A stretch of 64,000 bases of DNA from the NCBI GenBank assembly GCA_026018925.1, contig JAKSZU010000006.1, positions 130,861,592 through 130,925,591 of the forward strand, in the 5' to 3' direction. The position numbers were made by a program, and so were the translations under genes. This document shows positions 1-12,400 of the stretch, piece after piece. Numbering within the stretch: the first letter of the stretch is position 1; every line of letters begins with the position of its first letter. The DNA is from Tupaia tana. Its lineage: Eukaryota; Chordata; Mammalia; Scandentia; Tupaiidae. Below the pieces are notes generated by a model. The model did no database searches. It was not told where the DNA came from and was given only the letters and a program-made list of their open reading frames with translations.

Positions 1-125
1 AGGGTACTGTAGATGTGGCCATCGCCCTGACAAGTGATTTCTCACTTTCCTTACCTGTGTTTCTATCTTTCTGATGAGTGACTGCATGCAACCTATGGCA
101 AAAATGAAAAAAAAAGAAAAAAAAA
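1..125 (+). mobile_element. SINE, group A/D, 3' part cut by window edge
   Basis: The end of a long-form SINE: gtggccatcgccctgacaag, then gatttctcactttcc, then a poly-A tail. The 5' part is off the window. Confidence 0.75.
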
Positions 126-270
126 GAAGTCCCCAGTCCTTAGAGATCTTGATGTCAGCTATCAGGTTTTTTTAAGATAAAGTCTTTTCAAAATATTCTT
201 TAGACCACATAAAACAGAATCTACTACAAGTACAGAAATCCCAGAACACAACCAAAAACATCAAACTTAC
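1..270. other. Intron 13 of C2CD5 (partial)
   Basis: Bases 1-125 are the 3' part of a group A/D SINE on the plus strand: the fatttctcactttc-type body, then a poly-A tail. The remainder up to the exon 13 donor shows nothing recognisable. Confidence 0.85.
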
Positions 271-457
271 CGCTAACCCCATCAACATGTTTTCACCCAC
301 TGTGATCTGAATTCTCAGTCCAAACAAAGCATTCATTCCTTTGAGCTTCAGCTTATTCATTAGCTGCGTATGTACTTCATATTCCATAAATGGCAAGAGA
401 TTACTGATAGCTGTAGCATTTGCTTCTGCCTGTGCTTTCTTTTTTAAGCGACACAAC
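271..457 (-). CDS. C2CD5: C2CD5 exon 13
   Basis: A 187-base exon (phase 2 to 0), from [20 protein letters not shown] through [20 protein letters not shown] to [12 protein letters not shown]. Acceptor is ttccttaacag, donor is gtaagt. A SINE is inserted only 19 bases upstream of the exon (see 477-741), so the acceptor region has been remodelled. Confidence 0.96.
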
Positions 458-3400
458 CTGTTAAGGAAAATAATTCGGGACCAGCAGTTAGTGTAATGGC
501 TATGTCGCTGGACTCCCACACAGTCGACCATGGTTCGCGTCCCGGACCCGGTGGCTTAAAAAACTTAACGTTGGGCGCGTGTACGTGCATCCCAAGATCC
601 TGAGAGGAGAATGGAGGAGAAGGGATTGCGGTGTGGCCATCCCCCCGGGGGATGATTTCTCGCTTTCTGTCTCTCTGTCTCTTTCTGTCTGTCTGGCGAG
701 CACATGCGCCCTATAGCAAAAACCTCTAAAAAAAAAATAAAAAGGAAAATAATTCAGTTGGTGCCATCTACAGAAATGCTGAGTTTATAAAATTTTCTAA
801 AAGTGTGCTTCATTCTATGTTTACTTGCTTAAATGGGCTTATTAATTCTTAGAAATAATCTTTTCTGCCATTGTTATCATTGTAAAAATCAATTCATAAA
901 GTCTTACTTCAATAAACAAAAATGACCTCAACATCTTTAGAAATAAAATTGAAACCAAAATCACCCCAACAGTTTAATTCAAAATCAGGTTTCATAATTG
1001 CACATGATTATAGGATGGATGGGTAACAGAGGAAAAAGTTACTTATTAAAAGAATGTAAGAGTTATTTAAAAATCTACTATGCACAAGACAGTCTACCTT
1101 AAGAGACAATAGTTAAACTAATAGATTATTTCTCAATAGTAGCAATGAAAGCCAGAAGGTAGTAGTGGAAGGGTATCTTCAATGTGCTGAAAGAAAGTAA
1201 CTGCTAAATATCTTTTAAATATAAAGTAAAATAAATACACTTTGTTCAGGCAAACAAAAACAGTTACTAACAAACCCAAAACAAAAGCCAATGGAAGATG
1301 AAAAGGGAAGAGGGGTAATAAAAGAAAATGAATTCACAATACATTTCAGAAGAAAACTCAACATGATGTTATAATAAGTTTGATGTGGAGAGGTTGGAAA
1401 AGAGGACAGTATCAAAGAATACCAAATTTGGCATGAAGAACTGGACAGAGAAAAGTATATTTTATTAAAATGAAAAAGGCTGGGGCCAGCAGGTGGCATG
1501 GTAGTTAAGGGGCTGGACTCTCTAATGGCCGATCACAGTTTGAGTCCCAGACCAGTGGCTTGAAAGTCTCACTGGACATGTGTGCATGCATGCCCAAAAT
1601 CCTGAGAGAAGAATAAAAAAGGGACTGGCATGGCCATCCTCCCTAGGGGGTAATTTCTCATTTCCCTCTGTCTGTCTCCCTCAAGCAAGCACGCATGACC
1701 TAAGGCAAAAATCTACACACAATAAAAGGAAAGGTCTAATAAGGAACAAGTGGCAGGGCCAGCGTGGGGTGGTGGTTAAGGGCACTGGACTCCCACATGG
1801 CTGACCACGGTTCTGGTTTGAGTCCTGGACCTGGCGGCTTGCTTTCTCTCTTTCTTACTTTCTTCCTCCCAACCTTGGTCAAATTGAAATAAATAAATAA
1901 ATGGCTAAATAAAGTTAAAGAAAATAATTCTTTACAAAAAAAAAAAAAAGAAACAAGTGGAGACTATTGGCAGCTCGGTTTGGAACAAGTATGACATGTC
2001 TATGACACATTAAAATGGGATGTGAAATAAACAGGTATATGGGTCAGAAGTTCTGAAGTTCTTTTTTTTTTAAGAATTATTTACTTATGGGACCAGCAGT
2101 TGGCGTAATGGCTATGTCACTGGATTCCCACATAGTCAACCACAGTTCAAGTCCCAGATTCGGTGGTTTAAACTCATGGCGCGTGTGCATGCATGTCCAA
2201 GATCCCAAGAGGGGAATAAAGGGGAAAGGACTGCAGCATGGCCAACGTCCCTGAGAGGTAATTTCTTGCTTTCTGTCTCTCTGTCTTTCTGGCAAGCACA
2301 CTCACCCTATAGTAAAAACCTCTCAAAAAAAAAATTATTTACTCATTTAATTCCATTTTGTTCTTAATATTTTTTAAATATGACCAGAGAGAGAAAGAGA
2401 AAGAGAAAAAGCAAGTCGTCAGGTATAGGACTCAGTCACAGGCAACCATGGGGGAATCGGTACCTTTGACTACCATGCCACCTGCTATTCCTGAAATAAG
2501 TTCTGAACTAGACTTAGATATGTAGGAATTCAAAACAAACAGCGTATAAATTTACTTGAGTGGATGAGGTCAACCAGGGAGGAAGCTTTGGGAAGAAAGT
2601 CTAAACCCAAATCCGGTGTCTCAAGGAAAGGAAAGTCAGTAAGAAAGCGAAAGACTATGCAGAAATGTACCAAAAAAGAAAAGGCATGGAATTATGAAGT
2701 CAAAGGAATTTTAGGAAGAAAAAGACCAGTTGTCACTACTGTTGAGATGTCAAGAAGAGGACAGAAATGCCCATTGGGCACGCCTACAAGACATTATGTT
2801 GAGTGAAACAATCCAGGCACAGAAAGAGAAATACCACATGTTCTCCCTCATATGTGGAAATTGGGAAAAAAAAAAAAAAAAAAAAAAAAGAAACCTCACA
2901 GAAGCAGAGAGAATAACATTAGAAATAACATTTGAGGCTCGGAAGGATGAAGAGGTATGGGGGCAAATATACAGAGATGTTGACTGATGGGAACAAAAGT
3001 ATACATTAGTAAAAGGAATAATTTCTAGTGTTATTAAATAAAATAGGGAGAATACAGTTAACAATGTAAACATATATCTCAGAATAACTAAAATGTGGAT
3101 TTTGAAAGTTCCCAACACAAAGTAATGACAAATGGTTGGGATGATGCATGCATTAATTGCCTTGATTTAATTATTATACATTGTATACTAGCCTTGAAAA
3201 ATCACGTGGTACCCTCAAAAATATGCATAATTATTATAAATGAAAGAAAGAAACGGATTCAATAACCTGGCAGTTGTTGGTAGACTAGACAGTTACAGTT
3301 GTTTTCTGTATGCCTTCCACAGGCATCCTACTCTAGTGCATTTTAAAAGAAATTCTTAATAGCAAATTGTATTAAAAGAAACAGAAATCACTGTTCTACC

Positions 3401-5156
3401 AAAAAAAAAAAGAAAGAAAGTAAATTTCCAAAACGTGTTATATGTTTAATGTCCTGAAAGTAGTCTATAAGGAGTCCCTGCCTGTGACAAGGCTACCTAA
3501 TAATCCCCATAACAAACATGTGTACAGAATTTAATGATTAAAATCTGATTTTGCATCTAAACATATTTGACTCTTACACAGAAGTATCTTTCCTCCCAAA
3601 TTTTACATGCAATAAAATACTGGGTTCAGACAGAGTTCTTGAATTGTCTATGATCAAACAGGATGAAAACAGTGGAGCTGATATTTAGAAACAGGTTTGT
3701 GACTCCATAGCTCATGCTTCTCAAGGATCCCAAACACAGTTTACACAAACATACCTTGCCTGTATAAGACAACCTTTTCCAATAACTGCTGCATCTGTTG
3801 GGAGGTCTATGGTTGTAAAGAGAACATCAGGAACTTTTTGTTTCCTGCAGTTATAGCAATATGTAAGATGAGCTGGAAATGGCATATTCAGTTCATCATA
3901 CGGTATATGGCAAAATCCACAGCCTGCGGGCAAATTTTCTTCGAGCCTATGTAAATACATGAAGAAAAAAAAAATAAGGCATTCTTGAAAACCTATAAAT
4001 TTTTTTCAGAAACAGGAATCACTTATATAGTAAGTATACACAACCTATAATAGCAGGTTTTAAGAGGACCACTGTGATTGGTAAGAATTACAAATGACCA
4101 TGAAATCAGAATCATACATTTGTCCTATGAGAGAAAAGGCTTAAACAAGTAGAAAGTTGGGACCAGCAAGTGGCATGGTGGTTAAGGTGCTGGACACGCC
4201 CACATGGCTGACCATGGTTCAAGTCCTGGACCTGGTGGACCTTGGCTTTCTCACTTCCCCTCTTTCTCTCTGTTTCTGTGTCTCTCTCTGTCAAATTAAA
4301 AATACATATATGAAAAAAAAAATTTAATAAATAAAAGAAAAACAAGTAGAAAGTCATTTTGAGCCAATTCATAGGCTTGAGTTCTCTCTGAAATACAAAA
4401 TAAAACAAGTGGTTGGAAGGTAAGGGTGACATTTTCCTAGTGACTGACTAATAAAACCTTAAAAAAAACTTCCTAAGGATGTATGTTTAACCAGGGGCAA
4501 GATGGTGACACAGTGGTAAAATTAGATGCTCTGTAAGGCAATCTCATGTGAAAAGGTTCCCAGTTCGTGTCCAGAACCGCCCTGACAGTACCAGGCATGA
4601 GATTCCCATGATCCAGGCTAGCTAAAGCCTGGAGGGGAGGGACAATGGCATCAGAAAATTTTGGCAGGTATTGTCTTTCTGTCTCTTTCTGTCTCTCTAA
4701 CTCATGGAAGAAATAAATAAATAGGGGCCAGCAGGTGGCATGGTGGTTGAGACACTAGACTTCCACATGGATGACCACAGTTCAAGTCCCAGACCTGGAA
4801 GTATGCTTTCTCTTTCTCTCTCTCTCATTCTCTCTCTCTCTCTTTCTCACATCAAGCTGAAGAATAATAATGACTTAAAAAAAATAAGTAAACTTTAAAA
4901 AGTGCTTAACCAAACTTCCTAACAATTTGAAAACTATTTAATGTAAAAATGAATGTATATAAAATGAAGAAAAAGGCCCTGCCTGGTAGCACAATTAACA
5001 CCCAAAAGAACTGCAGTGCTGGCAGGCTTCAGTCCAGGGTGTGCTTGATCCCTGGGTCAGTCTGAAAACGCACACACGTGCCCAAGATCCTGATGAGCTG
5101 CAGGACTAGGGAAATGGCATCCTGGTGTGGTGAGATCTTGTCAAGGGTGCTTTTCT

Positions 5157-5187
<31 letters not shown>

Positions 5188-6456
5188 ATGCACACACAGA
5201 CTTTCTATCACAAATAAAACAATTTTTAAAAACTTATTTAAAAATAAGTCAAGGGGCCAGCAGGTGGCCTGGTGGTTAAGGGCGCTGATTCCCACATGGC
5301 CAACCATGGTTTGAGTCCCAGACCTGGCAACTTGCTTTCTCACTTTTTCTCTCTCGCTCTGTCCCTCTCTGGTCAAATTTAAATAAGTAAGTAAATAAAT
5401 GAAGTTAAAATAAAAGTAATTCTTAAAAGAAGTTGAAATAAGCATACTCTATGATTTCTATTATAAACATTTTTGAAAAACTAAAATATTGGGAGCAGCA
5501 GTTGGCGTAATGGCTAAGTCACTGTACTCCTATGTAGTAGACCACGGTTCAAGTCCCAGACCCAGGGGCTTAAACTCACACCAGACACGTGTGCATGCAT
5601 GTCCAAGATCCCAGGAGAAGAAGGGATTGTGGCGTGGCCATCTCCCCGGGGGGATGATTTCTCACTTTCTGTTTGTCTCTCTCTGTCTTTCTGGCGAGCA
5701 CACACGTCCTATAACATAAACCTCTCCCAAAAAAAAAGAAAAAAAAACTAAATATCGATTTTCTAAATTGGATACATAGCATAATAAGCCACAAGTGAAT
5801 CACCCATGTCTCCAGTCATTATAAAACATTGACTGTACTATGCTATTTATGAATTTATTTTTAAAGGACTAAACATTTTTTCATTCACTACATTTGAGGA
5901 AGTCTGGACAACGGAAATGGAAAGAGAGACTCCACAGAGAATCCCAAACTTTCACATAGGCACATCCTTCAGGGCTCTAGAAGAAATGGATCTCGATTCT
6001 CCTTAATCTAAAATAATCTATTAAAAATTGAAACTTAGCACACAAATTAAAAAAGAGAAAAATCAGAGCCAGCCAGTGGCATGGTGGTTAAGGTGGCTGG
6101 ATTCCCTGTGGCTGACTGCACAGTTCAAGTCCCAGACCCCATGGCTGGAAAAACACGCCAGGTGCATGTGCGTCCGTGCATGCCCAAAATCCCGAGTGGA
6201 GAATGGAAGAGAAGGGATTGTGCTGTGTCTATCCCCTTGGGCAGTGCTTTCTCACTTCCCTTCTCTCTCTCTACCTCATTCTGCCTCTCTCTCTCTCTGG
6301 CAAACTCAAGTGCCCCATAGCAAATTGAAAAAAGAAGGGGAGAAAGAGAAGTTGTACTATACTTAAGGACTTCAAAAGGCTTGCGGAAAAGTGGAATTAA
6401 AGTACGCGATTCTGTTGGTGTACAAAATTTTGAAATCCATGTATACTCTTTTCATA

Positions 6457-6488
<32 letters not shown>

Positions 6489-9400
6489 TTTTCACATTTT
6501 TTCATGAACTTTTGAAGACCCTTACTTCGTATATACTAGGAGATGGGCTTTCTATAGATCCTTTAGGTATTTTTTTCAGTGTATTTTTCACAATAACCCT
6601 CTAAATCACATTAAATTACTCTTACATACTATTCTTTTACCATGGAGATGGCATTCAGGTTATTAAGAAATAACAGGGAAGTCAGAGAGATCTGAGTGGA
6701 ACTGTGTGACCCAGACCATGTTAATCTCTCAGCACCTTCTCTGTAACACTAGATTATTTATCTAGAAAGATTTGTGGGTTTATTTGAAGATTAAATAAGA
6801 AACCTACAGCTAAACATACACCCTCAATAGCAAACAATACTACTAGACTGTTCCATTTAACCTGAAACCAACCTGAGATAACTTGCCAAGTCACCCTAAG
6901 TGCTAAGTCACACTAAATGCTAAGTAACACACCTCATATTTGAATTTCAGTTTGTTTGAACCCAAAGCCCATGTGTTATGAAGGGACACAAAACAATGAA
7001 AACTGGAGCAATTTATAACAAAATATCTCACACAAATTTAAACATTAGTGGTGCAATGTCATAAAGCATAAAAAGAAAAATATTAAAATTTATGAAGGCA
7101 GGGGCTAGCATTAGCATGTGGTTGAGGTGCTGGATTCCCACATGGCTGACCATGGTTCGAGTCCCAGAGCTGGTGGGCTTACTTTCTCACTTCCTCTCTC
7201 TCTCTCTCTTTTCTCTCTCTGGTGAGTGCACATGCCCTATGGAAAACTGAAAAAACATATAATAATAAATAAATTAAATTAAATAATTCTTAGAAATAAT
7301 TTTTTTATTTATGAAAGTATCTCAAATATTAAATGTACAGAAAGGCTTGCCCCTGAACAGTGAAGTAACAGGAAATTTTTTCTTCCTTCTAGTCTTCTAT
7401 ATTCTCCAATGTTTTCCTAGTAAGCAGTAATGATTTCACAGCAGAAAAAAAAAGATGTTTTCTTCTTGTACAACTAGGGATGGCATCTGCTGTACTAGAC
7501 TGCCATACTCAAGGTACAACACAGATCTAATCAAGAACACAATGGAGAAGAAGGGATTGTGGTGTGGTCCTTCCCTCTGAGGGGTGATTTCTCACTTTCC
7601 TTCTCTCTCCTCATCTCGTTCTGGCAAGTATAAAATAAAACTTTAAAAAAAAAAGTCAAATAAAGTATTTATGTATTGTGACAAAGCCAAGAAAAATGTA
7701 ACTATGAATTTTTCAACTAGTAGCCACTTACCAAGACACTAGAAACAATAATGTGTGTAATGTAGTGCAGAAACCAACACTTCTTTCTTAATACAAATTA
7801 GTCAAAAATCAGTGAAATTCTTGGGCCTGATTTCTATACTGAGCCACAGTAGGTCACCTCATAGAGAACTATCTTGGCTCTGAGGGGTAAAAAAATAGTC
7901 CACCTTTCCCCTCCCTGCCCTTAAAGAAAATAAGCCAGGCTGCCATGACAACCTCTGTTCCAAACAGCCCTCCACGGTGCCATCTTGCAGAAATCTAGGG
8001 TTCAGTACAGCCGCCGTGCCGGATGCAGATAAAATACAGACCTCTTCACTACAAAAGAAAAAAAAAGAACAAGTTCATATTTTCAGGCAGTATAACCTTA
8101 GGAAATTCTAAATATTGAAACAATTACAAGAGTGACAAATTTAAGATCAAGGTAGACTTCTTCTAAATATTAGTAAAATTTAGAAGGAGGGTTACTTCCC
8201 AAATCTAGGTTACAAAATAAAATATAACTTGATTAGAATGAAGAGGGCAAACATTCTTTATAAAGATTTTAAAAATGATGAAATATATTATTAAGGATAA
8301 CAGCTCTCTTTAAAATATGTTAAGGCTAAAAGACTGAAATATTTCAAAATATAAGCAATAACAAACTATACTGTTGAATCTAAAAATAAAGAAATCATTC
8401 AGTTATATTAAAATACTCTAAATGGACGCTAAGTTTTACTAAAATTCTAAAAGTATAACTATGTAAATATCTATATTGCTATTGTATAATCTAAATCTAA
8501 ATAAGTTACAAAGGTATTTAAAATAATATCCAAAATATATTAAATGAAGTTTAAACTACATCTTTATATATATGATAGAAAACTATTTCAAAAGAATTCT
8601 TTGAAACTCTTTATAACATACCACCAATTCAAATGCTAAAAAATTTAAACAATCAAAATAATTATTAGATCAGATCATCCAAAGCAAATGACAAAAGTAG
8701 CATCCTAGGAACGAAGTGCTGGAAACCAGGTGTAAATGGAGCAGAGGCCTAAAAGGACATGGAAAACAAACACCTGAACCGAGTCTGGCAGGAGGCCAGG
8801 CTTCAATGTAAGTGGACATGGAGGGAAAAAGTGGAGCAACCGAAGGTTTCTGAATCAAGGAGTTACAAGAACAGAAGTGAATTTCAAAGAGTTTAACCCA
8901 GTAAAGAGGATGGATTAGAACAGAAAAAAATGAATAAAGATGAGAATTTCAATACAAAGATATTTGTGAGATCTAAAAAGAAAAATAAAATGACCTCTGT
9001 CAAAGTGATTCAAACATTTTTTTGAGAGATTTTTGCTATGGGGTGCATGCGCTTGGCCAGAGAGACAGAGAGACAAAAAGACAGAGAGCGAGAAATCACC
9101 CCCCGGTGGAATGGTCATGCTGCAATCCCTTCTCCATTCTCTTCTCAGGATTTGGGGCACACATGTATACATGCATGGCATGAGTTTCAAGTTTCCGGGG
9201 CGGGACTTGAACCATGGTCAACTATGTGGGAGTCCAGCAACTAAACCATTATGCCATCTGTTGGTCCCAGTAATTAAAACTTTAAAGTAAATTAATTGGA
9301 TTCATTTGTAGACCCTTGTACTGGGACCTGTCTTCATCTATACTAAGTATACACCTTCTGGCCGGCCTTCACACACTATTCCTTTAGTTTGAACTTCACT

Positions 9401-12400
9401 CCATGACTCTTCTCTTCGTTTACATCATTTATATTTATACCCCAAGATTGAAAGCAACCATCACTTACTTTACTATTACTTTCTTCCAATCTTACTTCTG
9501 ACTTCTGGGATTCCAGACCTCTGGGATCCCAAAGCATTGGAGATAGCTCAGTACTAAAATGTATTATATTCATCATAATCTCCAGTAGAAAGTATATCTG
9601 ATGTCTTTTAAAATCATATCCATAGGACCTGAAAGTGTATGGCACTAATGAATGAAGCAAGACTATCTCCCATGGAGAAAGGCAGAATATGTCTGACAAA
9701 GTTAGTAGTTAGCAATAACACAAAGCTACTATGGGAATAAGACAATTCCAGAGTGTAATACATGGGCTGTAAATGACAAATAAAATAAAATAAAATGGCC
9801 CAAAGAAAATTAAATAGTATAGATCTGTAATGCTTCATTTATTATAGTTTAATAATTTTTCTCTCACAATAATGATCACAATAGCAGAGAATCTGGCAGG
9901 AAGAATTACCCAAGGAAAGAAAGCCAAAAAATTAGACAGCACAAGGTCAAACAGTTTCTAGATGACGTAAATATAAACTTTTGAAGGGGCTGAAAGTAGG
10001 AGGAGAGTAAAAAGGCAAGCCAGAATATAAAGTAAGGAACTGGTTAGGATAAGGGTCAAAACACATTAGGTGTAAATGAGCAAATAAGATCAGTGGAATT
10101 GTATTACGTTGTGGTCTGAGAGTAAAATTTTTTATTTAAAATGTTTTAAAGTCAAACAATAATGAGGTCCAAATTACAGTTGAAAGTGAGGACAGAGAAC
10201 CTGAGAATAAGAAACTACAATACCTGGCTGCCAAGAAGAATGTAATTATATATAACTGGAGAAGAGAACAGAGAATTAAGAAGCAAAAAAAATATTATGG
10301 AGTTAGATAACAGAATAGTAGATTGGCATGAAATTTAAAGGAGAGGGAGGCCATTTAAAACAAAGGTAGAAGCGGGAACCAGCAGTTAGCGTAATGGCTA
10401 TGTCGCTGGACTCCCATGTAGTTGACCACGGTTCAAGTCCCGGACCCGGTGGCTTAAAACTCACACTGGGCGCGTGTGCATGCGTGCCCAAGATCCTGAG
10501 AGAAGAATGGAGGAGAAGGGATTGCGGCGTGACCATCCCCCCTGGGGGGTGATTTCTCGCTTTCTGTCTCTATGTCTGTCTCTCTCTGTCTGGTGAGCGC
10601 ACGCGCCCTATAACGAAAAACCTCTCCAAAAAAAAAACAAAGGTAGAAGCAAAAGAAATTGAGACCCAAGAATACAGAAGAAAGCCCCTTCCTACTTTCT
10701 TGGGGCTAGGAAAGGTGGTTTGTTAGCAGGAGAAAATTACATTACCACTCAGGAAAAGGAGGCAGAGTGAGGTTACAGATAAACTTTAAAGACTCATGGC
10801 AATTCATTTACAATAGATCAAGGGTTCCAAAGGTGACAGTGGAAAGAGTTAGCAGTCACAAACTTGAATAAAAATGGCCTAGAGTTATGCATGCTATGTG
10901 ACAATATTATACTCTCATTTAATCATCCAAAGCCTAAACTGAGAAGTGGTATTATCTCCAATTTAATGTATAAATTGACGCTCAGAGGAGCTGAGTAACT
11001 GACTGACAAAGATTAAGTTTCACAGCAATCATGAACCTTGATCTGATGTACCCCAAAGCCCACGCTCCTGACCACTTCACTGTTTCTTTATATTTACATG
11101 AAGTGTTTCCCCTGTCAGGTGACGATCTAAATTATGGCACCTAGAAAATCAAGCAGTCGTTGTCATTACCAGATGCTAGTTGACTCACTGTAGCCCACAA
11201 CAGCATGACAGCCTAATGCTTTAGCATGTGATTTTATTTCTTGTCTGATTTCCGCCCACCACGCATCTCGGGTTTCTGGTTCATCTGGAAAATAAATTTT
11301 AAATCAGTTCACTACTCAATAACACCCTGTATATACGAACAAGAAATGTTTTTGCAAAGAATACCATGGGAGGTAAACAGCATTGTTCTACAACAGATTT
11401 TTCAACTTCAAGTCTTTAAAATGCTACTTCTTGAAAACATTAAACCTTTTAAACAGGCTGGAAAACAAACCACCCAGCTCTGTTTGCTTTACTACTTTAA
11501 GGGACACCTATAAAAATTACCTTATTAGAGACAAATTAAAATATAGACCCAAGGGTTTCCAGATTCAAGTCTTTACACAGAATATCCTCTATTTTAACTT
11601 ACTGAATAAACAACTGTACCATACACATAAATTTAATTTAAATTCTGATTTCATTTCCTAGTATCTTTTTTTTTTTAACAACTTACTATATTCTGGGTTC
11701 CTTTAAGGTAAAGATTTATCAATGTTCAAAGACAGAAAGCCAACTATGGGCATCCTTCTACAGAAGGGTGGATCCTAAAGCAACCTGACAAATGGACTAG
11801 CCAATTAAAAAAAAAAGGCAAATATAGTTAAAAGATTAATATACATAATTTGGTTAATCTATATGGACAAATTTCAGAGATAATACTATAAATTCCACAT
11901 GTGGCTCTGTAATTTAAAAAAATGGCTTATGATCACAGGTTTGTATTTTATGACCACAGGGAAGGGCAACAGGGCCAGTGATGGAGAGCTATAAATGGAG
12001 TATCTGGCCCATATACTTCCTTGCATGTCACCTGCATGTGGCTGCAAACTATTGGCGAACAGCAGCTGCGGATTTATAGTAACTTTCTATGTGCAAAGAT
12101 GTTAAAAACAGAAACAGTTTATAGTTAGCATACCCTGATTTGTTTCTTTTTGTGGCTGATTCCCATTTGGGAACAACCTGACATCGAAAAAACTTGGTCA
12201 ACTTTAAGTAGGATGCTAAGCCCTGACTGTAAATTTTCTATATAAAAGCATGAATTAAACTGAAACAATCCAAACACCTTCTATTTCTGAACTGCAGCAC
12301 GTATTCAATTTTCATGGTTTTCAAAATAAGTAAAATAAGTAGAAGCATACTCACTAGTAAAATAGTGAAGACAGCAAAGTAAAGAAAGGTTAAGAGGCCT

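Larger units (their letters stand above)
458..3754. other. Intron 12 of C2CD5
   Basis: Contents: SINEs at 477-741, 1481-1725, 1755-1905 and 2089-2330, an L1 3' end at 2760-3245, and a possible MIR scrap near 3640-3720. Bases 756-1480, 2336-2759 and 3246-3640 are AT-rich sequence in which I see nothing definite. Confidence 0.85.
3947..7952. other. Intron 11 of C2CD5
   Basis: SINE-dense: copies at 4158, 4494, 4724, 4976, 5252, 5491, 6066, 7099 and 7541. It also has a mariner-like MITE with an AT microsatellite (6366-6525) and a MIR fragment (6665-6810). Bases 5750-6060, 6815-7095, 7280-7540 and 7660-7950 have nothing I can name. Confidence 0.85.
8049..11169. other. Intron 10 of C2CD5
   Basis: Contains group A SINEs at 9016-9270 (minus) and 10374-10635 (plus) and a MIR at 10890-11095. 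Bases 8680-8900 (tttctgaatcaaggagttac and similar) resemble an old interspersed repeat that I cannot name. The rest (8050-8680, 9275-10370) is unassigned AT-rich sequence. Confidence 0.8.

Noticed and set aside
172-531. 119-codon minus-strand frame at the left edge
   Set aside because: Only its middle (exon 13, 271-457) is real coding sequence. The N-terminal part is read from a SINE and the C-terminal part from intron 13.
2750-3118. 122-codon minus-strand frame
   Set aside because: It lies antisense across an L1 3' UTR with a poly-A run that gives the F-rich stretch.
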